The translations under genes and the position numbers were made by a program. The notes beneath the pieces are model-generated. The model had not been told where the DNA came from, did not search any database, and worked only from the letters and a program-made list of their open reading frames with translations. Shown here in pieces: positions 42,034-52,712 of a stretch of 56,011 bases of DNA; position 1 is the stretch's first letter, and every line of letters begins with the position of its first letter. Origin of the DNA: Sulfurimonas sp. (GTDB lineage Bacteria > Campylobacterota > Campylobacteria > Campylobacterales > Sulfurimonadaceae); contig JAKITC010000010.1 in the NCBI GenBank assembly GCA_021648285.1, positions 1-56,011 on the forward strand, written 5' to 3'.

Positions 42034-43077
42034 TTATGTATTTCTTAGTAAAACGGCATAGTCCATATTAGGATTTTCATATGCTTTTTGAATTCCGTCC
42101 ATTGAACTGACTACAATCTCTTCAACTGAGTTATTTTCAGTTATATCGGTGACACCTATAGAAATTTTTAGTTGTATTTCACGATCACCTAAGAAAAAGT
42201 TACTATTGGACACTAAATCACAAAGTCTCTCACTTGCTTTTTTTGCACTCTCTATATCTGTATGTTTTAAAAGCATGGCGAAAGCACCATTCCCGTAATG
42301 AGCAACAGTATCACTTCTTCTTGATGTTTTAAGAAGAAGTCTTGCCATTGTTTTTGTCATAAGCATAACAGCTTTATCATTAGCCACACTCTCTTTAAGA
42401 TCACGTGCTAGCTCTATCATAATCAGAGAACTTTTATGTTTAAATTTATCTATAAGCTCTATCTCTTGTTCAACTTTAGTTAATAAATATCGCTTATTAT
42501 AGACTCCATATTGATTATCAAAAATTGTTTCATTTTCTATATTTTTTACAATTTTTGCAGTATCATCATACATGGTTTTCATATTAGTGCTCTGTGTTTT
42601 CAAAATACCATTTAATTTTGAAATATCACCTTCCAGAGAAACAACAATACTTCTCGCTCCTTCTAAATCTTTATTTCCTTGAAGTTCTTCTTTTCTCTTA
42701 TCTAGTATCTTTGTCATCAATGACATGTTTTTATAAAGATTGGCAGTTATCCCAAGAATATTTTTAATAGAAGAGAAACCTTTTTTCAGACTCTGTTCAA
42801 GAACAATACTGTTCTCATCTTCGTTACTCTCTTCAAGCTCAAGTATTGAAACTATCTGCTTCTTAACATTTTGACTTTTTTCATCTAAAAGTCTATCAAA
42901 ATAGAGTGAAAAATTATTTGGTGTTGGTGGCAGACCGTCCTTTATTAATGCTTTTAGAACTTCTTTTGAATATGCTTCTAAATCGCCTTCCGGCTCAAGT
43001 GTTTTTTTTGTTTTTATTTCAGTAAATGGTGTTGTATCTTTAGTACTACGACCTCTACTTCTTAAAGCTCCTGCCAT
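42034..43077 (-). CDS. Degenerate GGDEF-domain protein
   Basis: 347 residues. The N-terminal two thirds is helical with a coiled-coil stretch (about 130-185). A GGDEF-fold domain begins near IFDNQYGVYNKRYLL. The signature that should read GG(D/E)EF is GNGAF (in VAHYGNGAFAML) and the metal-binding Asp is replaced in IMIELARDL, so it should not make cyclic di-GMP. It may bind GTP or act as a scaffold. Between clpP and def with small gaps, it is part of that operon. Confidence 0.85.
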   Translation of the reverse strand: MAGALRSRGRSTKDTTPFTEIKTKKTLEPEGDLEAYSKEVLKALIKDGLPPTPNNFSLYFDRLLDEKSQNVKKQIVSILELEESNEDENSIVLEQSLKKGFSSIKNILGITANLYKNMSLMTKILDKRKEELQGNKDLEGARSIVVSLEGDISKLNGILKTQSTNMKTMYDDTAKIVKNIENETIFDNQYGVYNKRYLLTKVEQEIELIDKFKHKSSLIMIELARDLKESVANDKAVMLMTKTMARLLLKTSRRSDTVAHYGNGAFAMLLKHTDIESAKKASERLCDLVSNSNFFLGDREIQLKISIGVTDITENNSVEEIVVSSMDGIQKAYENPNMDYAVLLRNT

Positions 43078-43086
43078 ATTAGCTCC

Positions 43087-43686
43087 TTAGTTCTCTGATT
43101 TCTTACTTTTTTTGATTAATATCTCATCAATCATACCATAATCTTTCGACTCTTGGGCACTCATGTAGTTATCTCTATCAGTGTCTTTTTCTATTTTTTT
43201 AGCATCCTGACCTGTGTTTTTTGCTAGTATTGCATTAAGCTCAGCTTTCATACGAAGAATCTCTTCAGCTTGAATTGCTATATCTGTTGCTTGACCTTGA
43301 GCACCGCCAAGAGGCTGATGTATCATGATTCTTGCATGCGGAAGTGCATATCTTTTACCCTTCTCGCCACTTGAGAGTAAAAATGCTCCCATACTGGCAG
43401 CTTGACCAATACATATAGTTGTTACATCAGGGCGAATATAGTTCATAGTATCAAAAATAGCCATTCCAGCAGTAACAACACCGCCTGGAGAATTTATATA
43501 GAAATAGATATCTTTTTCAGGGTCTTCTGCTTCTAAAAACAGCATCTGTGCAACTATTGATGAAGCAACAGCGTCGTTAACTTCACCGCTAAGCATAATA
43601 ATTCTATCTTTTAAAAGACGAGAATATATATCGTATGAACGCTCTCCGCGAGCTGTTTTTTCAACTACATAAGGAATATAACTCAT
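43087..43686 (-). CDS. clpP: ATP-dependent Clp protease proteolytic subunit
   Basis: 199 residues, the self-compartmentalised serine protease. Catalytic Ser in [11 protein letters not shown] (about 98), His in [11 protein letters not shown] (about 123) and the Asp near DRDNYMSA. It degrades proteins unfolded by ClpX or ClpA. It starts four bases after the tig stop. Confidence 0.97.
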   Translation of the reverse strand: MSYIPYVVEKTARGERSYDIYSRLLKDRIIMLSGEVNDAVASSIVAQMLFLEAEDPEKDIYFYINSPGGVVTAGMAIFDTMNYIRPDVTTICIGQAASMGAFLLSSGEKGKRYALPHARIMIHQPLGGAQGQATDIAIQAEEILRMKAELNAILAKNTGQDAKKIEKDTDRDNYMSAQESKDYGMIDEILIKKSKKSEN

Positions 43687-43690
43687 TTGA

Positions 43691-44992
43691 TTAAGCTTCT
43701 TTCATCTTTGAGTTAAGAATCTGAGTAAGAACTTTATCCTCAACCATTGACATTTGAATTGCAGGTAAATAACCAGCTTCTTTGTACTTATCATAAGCAA
43801 CTTTTGGATCTTGACCCATTTGCATTGCTTCATAGTAAATAGTCTGCATTACTTCATTCTCTTCAACTTTTATATTCTCAGCTGTTGCTAAAGAATCAAT
43901 AATGAATGTAGCTCTTACACTTTTTTGAGCTTCATCTCTAAAAGTTTCACGAAGCGCTTCTAGTTTATCAGAGTTTTCACGAAGTTCTTTAATTTCATCT
44001 TCGCTCATTGTGCTAGCTTTTTTATTTAGTGAAACATCTATCTCTTGGTCTACAACAAATTCCGGTAAATCAAAGTTAATTTTAGTAACAAAAGCCTCTA
44101 AAAGTGCTGGCTTAAGGTCATCGTTATAAAGTTTAGAAACTGCTTCTGCTTCAAGTTGAGCTTTTAATTGAGTTTTTAAGTTCTCTAATGTTGGATTATC
44201 TTGTCCAGCAAGTAATTTTTGAGCAAGAGCATCATCTATCTCTACTTTTGCTTTTTCTTGAATATTATGAACAGTTACTTTAAACTCAGCATCTTTACCA
44301 GCTAGTTTATCTCCACCATAATTTTCAGGGAAAGTTACTTTTACAATTTTATCTTCATCGATTTTCATACCAATTACTTGATCTTCAAAACCTGGAATAA
44401 ACTGGTTTGAACCAAGAACTAATGCGAACTCTTTAGCTGTTCCACCCTCAAACAATTCACCATCAATAGAACCTTCAAAATCGATGATTACGCTATCATC
44501 TTTTCTTGCTATTCTTTTTCTTTTAAGATCAACAAACTTACCTTGAGAATCAGCTAACTGCTCAAGTCTTGCATCAACATCTTTATCACTTACCGCCGGT
44601 TTGTCAAATGTTTTAACCATATCAGCATACTTTCCAAGATCAATTTGTGGTCTAAGTGCTATTTTTACAGTTACATCAATTTTATCATCACTCTTAATAA
44701 ATTTAGAGATATTTGGCTCACCGATCAATGAATCAATTGAAATTTTTAAATCATCAAGACCTTTGTTTAAAACCGTGCGTAGTGCTTCTGCTTCCGCATC
44801 TTGAACTAACTTGTCACCATACTGTTTTTTAACAACTGATGCTGGCACTTTACCTTTACGAAAACCCTGAACAGTAGCTGTTTTAGTTAACTCTTTAGCT
44901 ATTTTTTCTAAGTTTGCATCTACTGCTTCTCTAGGGATTACCGCTTCAATTTCAGCATTTGCGCCATCAATTTTATTTGTTTTGATTTTCAT
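43691..44992 (-). CDS. tig: Trigger factor
   Basis: 433 residues from the ATG at 44992 (GGAAATTG upstream). The N-terminal ribosome-binding domain has [12 protein letters not shown] (the GFRxGxxP signature at about 44), followed by an FKBP-type prolyl isomerase domain ([19 protein letters not shown]) and a long helical C-terminal domain. It assists co-translational folding. Length is normal. Confidence 0.97.
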   Translation of the reverse strand: MKIKTNKIDGANAEIEAVIPREAVDANLEKIAKELTKTATVQGFRKGKVPASVVKKQYGDKLVQDAEAEALRTVLNKGLDDLKISIDSLIGEPNISKFIKSDDKIDVTVKIALRPQIDLGKYADMVKTFDKPAVSDKDVDARLEQLADSQGKFVDLKRKRIARKDDSVIIDFEGSIDGELFEGGTAKEFALVLGSNQFIPGFEDQVIGMKIDEDKIVKVTFPENYGGDKLAGKDAEFKVTVHNIQEKAKVEIDDALAQKLLAGQDNPTLENLKTQLKAQLEAEAVSKLYNDDLKPALLEAFVTKINFDLPEFVVDQEIDVSLNKKASTMSEDEIKELRENSDKLEALRETFRDEAQKSVRATFIIDSLATAENIKVEENEVMQTIYYEAMQMGQDPKVAYDKYKEAGYLPAIQMSMVEDKVLTQILNSKMKEA

Positions 44993-45063
44993 CAATTTCC
45001 TTTATTAAGTTTATTGTTATTTAACTATTACTTTGAATAATAATATCTAAAATCTGCTTTTAG

Positions 45064-45519
45064 TTAGCTTTTGCATAATTTTGGCTTAAAATTTAACACC
45101 AAAAACCAAACAACTGCAACATCAATCATGACATCTGCAAAGTTAAATACCGCGAAGTCAAATCCACAATGCCAGTAGACCATATCAACGACACCCCCGT
45201 GAATAAATCTATCATATATATTAGATATTGCTCCGCCCAGTATCAGACCGGCTGGAAATGCATAACAAACTTCTTTAAGATATAATATATATATTAAAAT
45301 TCCTGAAATCATCACTATTTGAATATACTTTAACCACTCGTCTAAAAATGCAAACATCGAAAATGCAACACCTTTATTATAGACTAGAATCAAATCGACA
45401 CACTCAGTATAGTATCTCCAACCATCCACAAAAAGTGTTTTAATATTTTGATCAACAATAAAAACACCTGCCATTGTAAAAACCAGGATTACTACTAAAC
45501 GAAAAGTTTTATTATGCAT
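45064..45519 (-). CDS. lspA: Lipoprotein signal peptidase (signal peptidase II)
   Basis: 151 residues, four membrane helices. Conserved blocks: [28 protein letters not shown] and [12 protein letters not shown] with the two catalytic Asp residues. It cleaves prolipoproteins before the lipobox Cys; several lipoproteins are encoded nearby. Its start overlaps glmM's end by eight bases. Confidence 0.96.
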   Translation of the reverse strand: MHNKTFRLVVILVFTMAGVFIVDQNIKTLFVDGWRYYTECVDLILVYNKGVAFSMFAFLDEWLKYIQIVMISGILIYILYLKEVCYAFPAGLILGGAISNIYDRFIHGGVVDMVYWHCGFDFAVFNFADVMIDVAVVWFLVLNFKPKLCKS

Positions 45520-46852
45520 TTAAAGCTTTTTGAAAAAATTCTATCATACTGTCCATATGTGAATTCATTTTTTTAGAGTTTTTACATTCCAGAAGAACTC
45601 TAAGTTTATTCTCTGTTCCGGAGTAACGAATAAGATGGCGAATTCCTTTTTCATCTAACTCTTTTAATTTATCATCTAGTCCATTTATTGTCTCAAGAGG
45701 TTTTTTACTTTTTATATTTATATTTACTAGTTTTTGAGGGTAAAGATTAAATGGACGAAGAGCTTTTGAAGCTTTCTGCTTTGTTTTTATCAAAAGTGCC
45801 AATACTTGAAGCGCAGAGACAAGACCATCTCCAGTTTTTGCAAAATCACTACTAATGACATGTCCACTCTGCTCACCGCCAAAATTAATTTTTTCTTTTT
45901 TCATAATTTCTAAAACATTTTTGTCACCGACATCCGAACGGAATAGTTTTAGACCTTTTCCATTCATATAATCATCTAGTCCTTGGTTACTCATAACAGT
46001 TGAAACAATACCGCCGCCTTTTAAAGTACCAGTATCATGCATATATGCACCAAGTGCGCCAAGCAGCTGGTCTCCATCAACAACTTTACCTTTTTCATCA
46101 ACAATAACCAGCCTATCTGCATCACCATCAAGTGCAATACCTAAATCAGCTCTATATTTAACAACACTTTCACATAAATCTTTTGTATGGAGTGCTCCGC
46201 ACCCTTCATTGATGTTAAATCCATCTGGTTGATTATGTAAAACAATTATATCTGCACCAAGCTCTTCAAGAACAGTTGGTCCGACAATATATCCTGCTCC
46301 GTTTGCTGTATCTAAAACAATACGCATACCCTTAAGAGAAATATCTCTTGGAAATGAGTTTTTCAGTTGTACAATATAGCGGCCAATAACATCATCAATT
46401 CTTTTTGCTTTGCCTATTTCTTTAGCAGAAGTTTGAGCATTTTGCAGCTTCTCTTCATCAAGATATATTTCTTCTATCTCTTTTTCAGCATCAGAAGATA
46501 ATTTATCTCCGCAGCCATCAAAAAACTTTATTCCATTATCTTCATAAGAGTTATGTGAAGCACTTATCATTATTCCTGCATCACAACGCATATTTTCAGT
46601 AATAAAAGCTATTGCCGGTGTAGGCATCGGACCAATCTGAACTACATCATAACCTATAGCAGTCAATCCGCTAACGATTGCATTTTCAATCATGTAACCG
46701 CTTCTGCGCGTATCTTTACCAATTAAAATCCTATTAGTTTTAGAGTGGGCTTTAAAATAAATCCCTGCTGCCATGGCTATTTTCATAGCTAAACCAGCAG
46801 TTAAAAAAGTACCTGCCTCGCCTCTAACTCCATCGGTTCCGAATAGTTTCAC
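45512..46852 (-). CDS. glmM: Phosphoglucosamine mutase
   Basis: 446 residues from a GTG at 46852 with GGAG upstream; this gives the family's usual start [11 protein letters not shown], whereas a frame from 46918 adds an unrelated 22 residues. The active Ser is in [15 protein letters not shown] (about 100), metal loop DGDADRL, and phosphate-binding [12 protein letters not shown] near the C terminus. It converts glucosamine-6-phosphate to glucosamine-1-phosphate for peptidoglycan and LPS. Confidence 0.96.
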   Translation of the reverse strand: MKLFGTDGVRGEAGTFLTAGLAMKIAMAAGIYFKAHSKTNRILIGKDTRRSGYMIENAIVSGLTAIGYDVVQIGPMPTPAIAFITENMRCDAGIMISASHNSYEDNGIKFFDGCGDKLSSDAEKEIEEIYLDEEKLQNAQTSAKEIGKAKRIDDVIGRYIVQLKNSFPRDISLKGMRIVLDTANGAGYIVGPTVLEELGADIIVLHNQPDGFNINEGCGALHTKDLCESVVKYRADLGIALDGDADRLVIVDEKGKVVDGDQLLGALGAYMHDTGTLKGGGIVSTVMSNQGLDDYMNGKGLKLFRSDVGDKNVLEIMKKEKINFGGEQSGHVISSDFAKTGDGLVSALQVLALLIKTKQKASKALRPFNLYPQKLVNINIKSKKPLETINGLDDKLKELDEKGIRHLIRYSGTENKLRVLLECKNSKKMNSHMDSMIEFFQKALNA

Positions 46853-47066
46853 ATTTCTCCTTTTTAAAGAAGTGAATTCTTTAAAAATTCCTCTCACTAA
46901 AGCTTTGCACTTTGGCAAGAAAATTTTTATCTCAATTTAAAGTGGTGTATTTTAACATAATTAATCAATAAAGTTGAAATTATTGCAATTCACCTTGGCT
47001 TTAACTTAATTTTAATTATCTTTAAGCTATTATTCTGCACTAAATTTTTATGAGAAGGACTCATAC

Positions 47067-47327
47067 ATGGCAAATCACAAGTCATCAATTAAGAGAATTC
47101 GCCAAACTATCGTTCGTACAGAGCGTAATCGTTTCTATAGAACTCGTCTTAAAAACATTGTAAAGGATGTTCGTTCTGCAATCGAAGCAGGGAACAAAGA
47201 AGAAGCTACGTCAGCAATGACAGTAGCAAATAAACAAATTCAAACATTTGTAAGCAAAGGTGTCTTAAAAAAAGAGACTGCTGCTAGAAAAATAAGTCGT
47301 CTGCACAGAGCTGTAAACGCAATATAA
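47067..47327 (+). CDS. rpsT: 30S ribosomal protein S20
   Basis: 86 residues, basic and helical: [21 protein letters not shown] at the start and a C-terminal [11 protein letters not shown]. It binds 16S rRNA. AGAAGGAC is the ribosome site. It is followed by prfA 12 bases later, the usual rpsT-prfA pair of Campylobacterota. Confidence 0.97.
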   Translation: MANHKSSIKRIRQTIVRTERNRFYRTRLKNIVKDVRSAIEAGNKEEATSAMTVANKQIQTFVSKGVLKKETAARKISRLHRAVNAI

Positions 47328-47339
47328 GGTTAACTATTA

Positions 47340-48407
47340 ATGTTAGCCGATAAACTAACCCCGTTTATCACACGTTATAATGAACTTAGCGAACTGCTAA
47401 GTTCACCTGACATAACTTCTGACATCAAAAAGATGACAGAACTCTCAAAAGAGCAATCTTCACTTTTACCAATCGTTGAAAAAACAAAAGAATACAAATC
47501 TGTTATTGAGCAAATCGCTGAATCTAAAGAGATGTTGAGTGATCCAGAAATGATTGATATGGCAAAAGAAGAGTTAAAAGAACTTGAACCTCAAATAGCA
47601 TTATTGGAAGAAGATATTAAACTTCTTTTGCTCCCAAAAGATCCAAATGATGATAGAAATATTATCGTTGAGCTTCGTGCTGGTGCTGGTGGCGATGAGG
47701 CAGCAATATTTGTTGGAGATCTTTTTGACGCTTATACTCGCTATGCTGATGTAAAAGGGTGGAAAGTTGAACTTATGAGTACATCTCCATCTGATGCAGG
47801 TGGGTTTAAAGAAGTAATTGCACTTATTAAGGGTGATCAGGTTTATAGCAGGTTGAAGTATGAAGGTGGAACACATAGAGTACAACGCGTTCCGGCAACA
47901 GAATCACAAGGACGTGTGCATACCTCAGCAATTACTGTTGCGGTTATGCCTGAAGTTGACGATGTAGAAGTTGAGATAAAGGACAATGATCTTAAAATCG
48001 ATGTTATGCGCTCATCCGGCTGTGGTGGACAAAGTGTAAATACGACAGATTCTGCTGTTCGCATCACGCACTTGCCAACTGGCTTGGTTGTAACAAACCA
48101 AGACCAGAAATCTCAACATAAAAATAGAGAAAAAGCTATGAAAGTTCTAAAAGCCAGACTATATGACCTTGAAATGCGAGAAGCGCAGGAAAAAGATAGT
48201 GCTCAACGTTCTGCTCAAGTTGGAACTGGCGATAGAAGTGGAAGAATTCGTACATACAACTATCCACAAAATCGTATATCAGACCATAGAATCACTTTAA
48301 CACTATACAGACTGAATGAGATTATGAGTGGTGGACTTCTAGATGAAGTTATAGAGCCTCTTATAGCTGATCATCAAGGTAAAATCGTTGAAGCTGCTGG
48401 ACTTTAA
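47340..48407 (+). CDS. prfA: Peptide chain release factor 1
   Basis: 355 residues. The catalytic GGQ lies in [19 protein letters not shown] (about 230); the codon-recognition P-A-T triplet appears in [14 protein letters not shown]. It terminates translation at UAA and UAG. An arm AAGCTGC (48391-48397) pairs with GCAGCTT (48409-48415) over the stop codon, a weak possible terminator shared with convergent dapF. Confidence 0.97.
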   Translation: MLADKLTPFITRYNELSELLSSPDITSDIKKMTELSKEQSSLLPIVEKTKEYKSVIEQIAESKEMLSDPEMIDMAKEELKELEPQIALLEEDIKLLLLPKDPNDDRNIIVELRAGAGGDEAAIFVGDLFDAYTRYADVKGWKVELMSTSPSDAGGFKEVIALIKGDQVYSRLKYEGGTHRVQRVPATESQGRVHTSAITVAVMPEVDDVEVEIKDNDLKIDVMRSSGCGGQSVNTTDSAVRITHLPTGLVVTNQDQKSQHKNREKAMKVLKARLYDLEMREAQEKDSAQRSAQVGTGDRSGRIRTYNYPQNRISDHRITLTLYRLNEIMSGGLLDEVIEPLIADHQGKIVEAAGL

Positions 48408-48420
48408 GGCAGCTTTCTAA

Positions 48421-49182
48421 CTAACGCCATTCAGTTACAAAAGTATTTTTCACTTCACCTTTAAAAGTAATAGTTTTACCATTAAATCCAAGATACAAAG
48501 TTTCACCGCTTCTAGGATACACTTCCGTACTTTCTCTAACTTTGCCCTCTTTAAAAGCTCTGTAAAAACAGGCGGCCATACCGGTTCCACAAGCAAAAGT
48601 TTCATCTTCTACACCACGCTCATATGTTCTTACATGTAGAGTTCCATCATCATTTATTTTAGCAATATTTACATTTGCATTGTACATTTGACGAAGTTCT
48701 CTTGCCTCTAAAATATTAAACTCATCTATGTTGTCCATCAAACAGATCATGTGTGGCACGCCAGTATCAATTTTCCACCAAGATTTACCATTAAACTCTA
48801 TCTCTGTATCCAAAATTTCTGGAACTGTAAGCTCACTTAGAACCATCCCTTTTTTCTTACCATGACTTTTTAAAACTTCTGCATTTATAACTCCTGCGCC
48901 CGTTAAAAAACTCATTTTTTTAGGGACCAAATCATTTATAAAAGCATAGTGTGCAACTGCTCTGCTTCCATTTCCGCACATATCTGCATTGCTTCCATCA
49001 GAGTTATAAAATTCCCATTCAAAATCATACTCGGAACTTGGGACTATAACTATTAAACCATCAGCACCTATTCCATCTCGACGATTACATAGTTCTATCG
49101 CTAAATCAGTTCTGTCTTTTTTATCGAGTGTGTGAAAAATGACAAAGTCATTACCGTTTGCACTATATTTTGATATGTTCAT
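48421..49182 (-). CDS. dapF: Diaminopimelate epimerase
   Basis: 253 residues. The two catalytic cysteines are in DMCGNGSRAVAHYA and FACGTGMAAC. It converts LL- to meso-diaminopimelate for lysine and peptidoglycan. Followed upstream by coaE in the same direction with a 76-base gap. Confidence 0.97.
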   Translation of the reverse strand: MNISKYSANGNDFVIFHTLDKKDRTDLAIELCNRRDGIGADGLIVIVPSSEYDFEWEFYNSDGSNADMCGNGSRAVAHYAFINDLVPKKMSFLTGAGVINAEVLKSHGKKKGMVLSELTVPEILDTEIEFNGKSWWKIDTGVPHMICLMDNIDEFNILEARELRQMYNANVNIAKINDDGTLHVRTYERGVEDETFACGTGMAACFYRAFKEGKVRESTEVYPRSGETLYLGFNGKTITFKGEVKNTFVTEWR

Positions 49183-49258
49183 ATCTGTTTCCTTTTTTCA
49201 GAAGTAAATTCTGCAAAAATTCCCTTTACTAAAGCTACACCTATAGATGAGAAAAATC

Positions 49259-49852
49259 TCATAAGTACTTCTCCTTAATCACTTCAACAAAATTTTCAAC
49301 TTCTTGTTGTAAATGTTTTAAATTTTTAGAGTTGTCAATTATCCATGTCGCCTTGTCCCTCTTCGCTTCTATCGGCATCTGAGAGTTTATCCTGCTTAAT
49401 GATTCTTCTTTAGAGTAGCCATTTCTTTTCATAAATCTCTCAAGCTGAACATCACTTGGTGTATAAACAACCACACTATCTTTTATATCATAAGCACCAT
49501 TTTCAAAAAACAGCGGAATATCAATAAGATATGGAAATTTAAGCTTGTCTTGCTTTATGCTTCTCATCTGTATCTCATCTCGAATTTTAGGGTGTAAAAA
49601 ATCTTCTAGTTTCTTTTTAGCCTCACTATTTGAAAAAACTAAACTGCCAAGTTTAGCCCTATCAATTTTTGAATTACTAATATATTCATCACCAAAGTTC
49701 TCTTTTACCCAAGAGACGGAAGCATCTAAAATTTCGTGAGATATACTATCCGCATCTATAACTCTCATGCCATTTAAGGCAAGCAGAGATGCCACAGTAC
49801 TTTTTCCAGTAGCAATTCCTCCAGTTAAAGAGATAGCGTACTTAAATGCCAT
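49259..49852 (-). CDS. coaE: Dephospho-CoA kinase
   Basis: 197 residues with the P-loop GGIATGKST at 11-19 and the DADSISHE segment. It performs the last step of coenzyme A synthesis. Its start shares a base with the stop of the SpeE-like gene upstream, so they are co-translated. Confidence 0.95.
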   Translation of the reverse strand: MAFKYAISLTGGIATGKSTVASLLALNGMRVIDADSISHEILDASVSWVKENFGDEYISNSKIDRAKLGSLVFSNSEAKKKLEDFLHPKIRDEIQMRSIKQDKLKFPYLIDIPLFFENGAYDIKDSVVVYTPSDVQLERFMKRNGYSKEESLSRINSQMPIEAKRDKATWIIDNSKNLKHLQQEVENFVEVIKEKYL

Positions 49853-50397
49853 TAGTTCTTTATCACACCTAGGTACTCTTTACGAATATAATTACCCATA
49901 GCAAATGCCGCAGGATGAACATCACAGTTATAATAACTCAAACCATCAATCATATCAGCACGATGCAGGTTTATATCTGCCGTTGGATGATACTCTTTAG
50001 AAGATAAAATGGCAGTAGCGCCATTACCTATACTGTATGGCATAATCACTTTAAAATAATTTCCAAGTATTTTCATCAACCTCTTATTCTCTTCTACGTC
50101 ATCTAGAGAAGGATGAGTTGTAACAAACTGTCCATCATCTCTTAAAACTCGATTTACGTGAGATAAGAATGCTATATCACTTGCCATCTCGGATATTATA
50201 ACATCATATGCACTATCTTCGAGAGCACTTATTTCATTTAAAGTACATGTGATTACTTTTACATTGGCATCACTATGTCTAGCTGCTTCTATACTTAGTA
50301 AATCTGCATTATCACTAATAATTAAAATATCATTTGCTTCTTTACTTGTACATACTGGAACGTGTACCATCATCTCTGGATAGATAAATTTTTTCAT
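49852..50397 (-). CDS. speE: Spermidine synthase-like protein
   Basis: 181 residues with a SAM-dependent methyltransferase-like fold: ILIISDNADLLSIEAARHSDANVKVI and YDVIISEMASDIAFLSHVNRVLRDDGQFVTTHPS. It is shorter than canonical SpeE (about 280) and lacks clear aminopropyl-transfer motifs (GGGDG is replaced by SDNAD), but short SpeE-like proteins next to coaE occur in this phylum. The activity is uncertain. Confidence 0.75.
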   Translation of the reverse strand: MKKFIYPEMMVHVPVCTSKEANDILIISDNADLLSIEAARHSDANVKVITCTLNEISALEDSAYDVIISEMASDIAFLSHVNRVLRDDGQFVTTHPSLDDVEENKRLMKILGNYFKVIMPYSIGNGATAILSSKEYHPTADINLHRADMIDGLSYYNCDVHPAAFAMGNYIRKEYLGVIKN

Positions 50398-50550
50398 TCT
50401 TATAATTCCTAGTTTTGTTTAATGCGATTTTAGCATATTTGGATTAAAAAGCTTTAAAAAGCTCAAATATCATATAAATTTAAGTACTAATTGATGATTA
50501 AGATTATTGATTTTACTTAATAAAGATATAATTTCGACATAAGGATTAAA

Positions 50551-50733
50551 ATGAATTATGACAAAATAAGAAAATTTTGCAGAATTTTTCGTATTGTTAT
50601 TGGTTTAGCACTGATAATAACAGCTACACTCATTAATAATAATTGGTTTTACTTGGGCGCGATACCTCTACTTGCAGGTTTAGTAAACTTCTGTCCGCTA
50701 TGTATAATCAGTAAAAAGTGTAGTGTAAAATAA
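50551..50733 (+). CDS. DUF2892-type small membrane protein
   Basis: 60 residues with two helices (about 11-28 and 31-47) and FCPLCIISKKC near the C terminus, the pattern of YgaP-C-terminal-like/DUF2892 proteins. An AAGGAT precedes the ATG. Function unknown; relatives occur with rhodanese domains. Confidence 0.8.
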   Translation: MNYDKIRKFCRIFRIVIGLALIITATLINNNWFYLGAIPLLAGLVNFCPLCIISKKCSVK

Positions 50734-50794
50734 ATTAACACTAATCTCAACTCTCATTAGATATAATTCCATAATTTAATATTGGAGCCAATAA

Positions 50795-51790
50795 ATGAGC
50801 CAAATAAGCTACAAAGACGCTGGTGTCGACATAGATGCCGGTAATAGTTTCGTTGAAAATATCAAACCACTAGTAAAATCAACAAGAATTCCAGGCGTAA
50901 TAGGCGGAATTGGCTCATTTGCAGGTGCATTTGAATTACCGAAAGGTTTTAGTGAGCCTGTAATGCTTGCTGCTACTGATGGTGTCGGTACAAAATTAAA
51001 ACTAGCAATTGATAGCGGTATTCACAACACTGTAGGGATTGACTTAGTTGCAATGTGTGTAAATGATCTGCTTTGTAACTTTGGTACTCCATCCTTCTTT
51101 CTTGACTATTATGCAACCGGTAAACTAGATGTAAAGATAGCTACAAATGTAGTTGCCGGTATAGCTGAAGGTTGTATAAGAAGTGAATGTGCACTTATCG
51201 GTGGGGAGACAGCTGAGATGCCTGGAATGTACTCAGAAAGTGATTATGACCTTGCAGGCTTTGCGGTTGGTGTAGCTGAAAAAAGTGAGATGGATAGAGT
51301 ATCGCTTGTAAGAGCTGGGCACAAACTTATAGCACTCCCAAGTTCTGGTCTTCACTCAAACGGTTTCTCACTTGCTAGAAAAGTTTTATTTGAAAAGATG
51401 AACTTAGACTTCAATGAAGACTTTAACGGTAAACCTCTTATTGAGACTCTGCTTGAACCAACAAATATTTATGTAAAAACTTTTAAAGCGCTAAGAAATG
51501 AGATAGTAGCTATGGCTCATATCACTGGTGGCGGAATAGTTGAAAACCTACCTCGTGTTCTTCCTGAGAACTTAAGAGCAGAAGTTAAAAAAGACTCTAT
51601 TAAGGTGCTGCCAATATTTGAACTTATAGGTCAACATGTAGCTATCGATGAGATGTATAGAGCATTCAATATGGGTGTTGGTATGATTTTAGTTGTGGAA
51701 GATGAAAATATTGATACAGTATTGGCTAAAACAGATGGTTACTTAATAGGTGAAATAAAAGAGGGAGATAGAGAAGCTGTAATGATATAA
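50795..51790 (+). CDS. purM: Phosphoribosylformylglycinamidine cyclo-ligase
   Basis: 331 residues, AIR synthetase of purine synthesis. Recognised by SYKDAGVDIDAGN at the start, LAATDGVGTKLKLA, GIDLVAMCVNDLL, GGETAEMPGMY and HITGGGIVENLPRVL. Length is normal. The last codons form half of the terminator hairpin at 51768-51808. Confidence 0.97.
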   Translation: MSQISYKDAGVDIDAGNSFVENIKPLVKSTRIPGVIGGIGSFAGAFELPKGFSEPVMLAATDGVGTKLKLAIDSGIHNTVGIDLVAMCVNDLLCNFGTPSFFLDYYATGKLDVKIATNVVAGIAEGCIRSECALIGGETAEMPGMYSESDYDLAGFAVGVAEKSEMDRVSLVRAGHKLIALPSSGLHSNGFSLARKVLFEKMNLDFNEDFNGKPLIETLLEPTNIYVKTFKALRNEIVAMAHITGGGIVENLPRVLPENLRAEVKKDSIKVLPIFELIGQHVAIDEMYRAFNMGVGMILVVEDENIDTVLAKTDGYLIGEIKEGDREAVMI

Positions 51791-51812
51791 TCATTACAGC
51801 TTCTCTATTTTA
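51768..51812 (+). terminator. Intrinsic terminator overlapping the purM stop
   Basis: Perfect 19-bp stem (51768-51786 and 51790-51808) with loop ATA, then TTT. The stem overlaps the last purM codons and the stop. Confidence 0.85.
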
Positions 51813-51826
51813 AACTAAAATTGCTT

Positions 51827-51842
51827 CCACGCTTATGCGTGG
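51827..51842 (-). terminator. Hairpin after the lipoprotein gene
   Basis: CCACGC-TTAT-GCGTGG; on the minus strand it follows the lipoprotein stop by about 16 bases and precedes AAGCAATTTTAG. A modest intrinsic terminator. Confidence 0.55.
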
Positions 51843-51857
51843 CAACAAATATGTAGC

Positions 51858-52712
51858 TTACTTCTTAAAAGGTTTTGTTAAATCTTTTATAACCGAATCA
51901 GGAATACTTGCAATCCCCATAAAAGCACCCATTCCAAGAAGTGGATAGTTCATAGCAATATAGTATTCGCCCTTAAGGATTTTAGCTTGCCCGTTTTCTA
52001 TAGAAATCATCCATGGCATTAAAGCTGCATTTGCACGACCAATTTTTTTTACAAATCTAGCAGTTTTTCTACCAACTCCATACCCCACAAGGGTTGATGT
52101 CTCAGAAAGTTTTAGCTCAAAAACAAATAATTTACCTTTTTTATAGTTTTTAGCTTTAGCCAACAGCTCAGCATTAGAAGCTGTACCAATTACTGCTTGG
52201 TCCTCATAATAAGGCATACCTATAGTAAAGTGAAAATCTGCTAAGTCATCAAAATCCATTTTATCAACAGAATCTTTTAAACCAGGAAACGCACCATCTA
52301 TTTTAGCTTTTATAGCAGAAAACACAGCATGGTTATACTCTTTTTGCATATATGCTTTTCCAAAATATACAGGATTTGTGATAGCTATTGCTTTCTCTTT
52401 ATCATCAACAAACAGACGCATAGCTGATATATATGCACGACCAGGTTTAGCACCTTGGGCTTTTAACTTAGGACACGTAAATACAATAGTAGTACCTTGT
52501 TTAACAACTTTTTTATTTGTTGCAACTATTTCAAAACCAGCGGCTTCAAGTTTAGAAGTTGCTGTTGCAACATCAATATACGCACCCTGAAGAAATGTGC
52601 TGACTTTACCGGTCGGCTCTCCTGTGCTTGCTTTTGCTTCTGGATTATTACTAACACAACCACAAAAAGTAAGTACCGCTATGCTAAAGATTACTGTTAA
52701 TAATTTTCTCAT
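51858..52712 (-). CDS. Lipoprotein, hypothetical
   Basis: 284 residues. Lipobox FCGC (Cys about 19), then a domain that looks like a distant DUF302-type fold in layout (LEAAGFEIVATNKKV; AISNP/AITNPVYFGKAYMQ). Its start overlaps the stop of the DUF302 gene by four bases, so the two are co-translated. Envelope location is clear; function is not. Confidence 0.75.
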   Translation of the reverse strand: MRKLLTVIFSIAVLTFCGCVSNNPEAKASTGEPTGKVSTFLQGAYIDVATATSKLEAAGFEIVATNKKVVKQGTTIVFTCPKLKAQGAKPGRAYISAMRLFVDDKEKAIAITNPVYFGKAYMQKEYNHAVFSAIKAKIDGAFPGLKDSVDKMDFDDLADFHFTIGMPYYEDQAVIGTASNAELLAKAKNYKKGKLFVFELKLSETSTLVGYGVGRKTARFVKKIGRANAALMPWMISIENGQAKILKGEYYIAMNYPLLGMGAFMGIASIPDSVIKDLTKPFKK

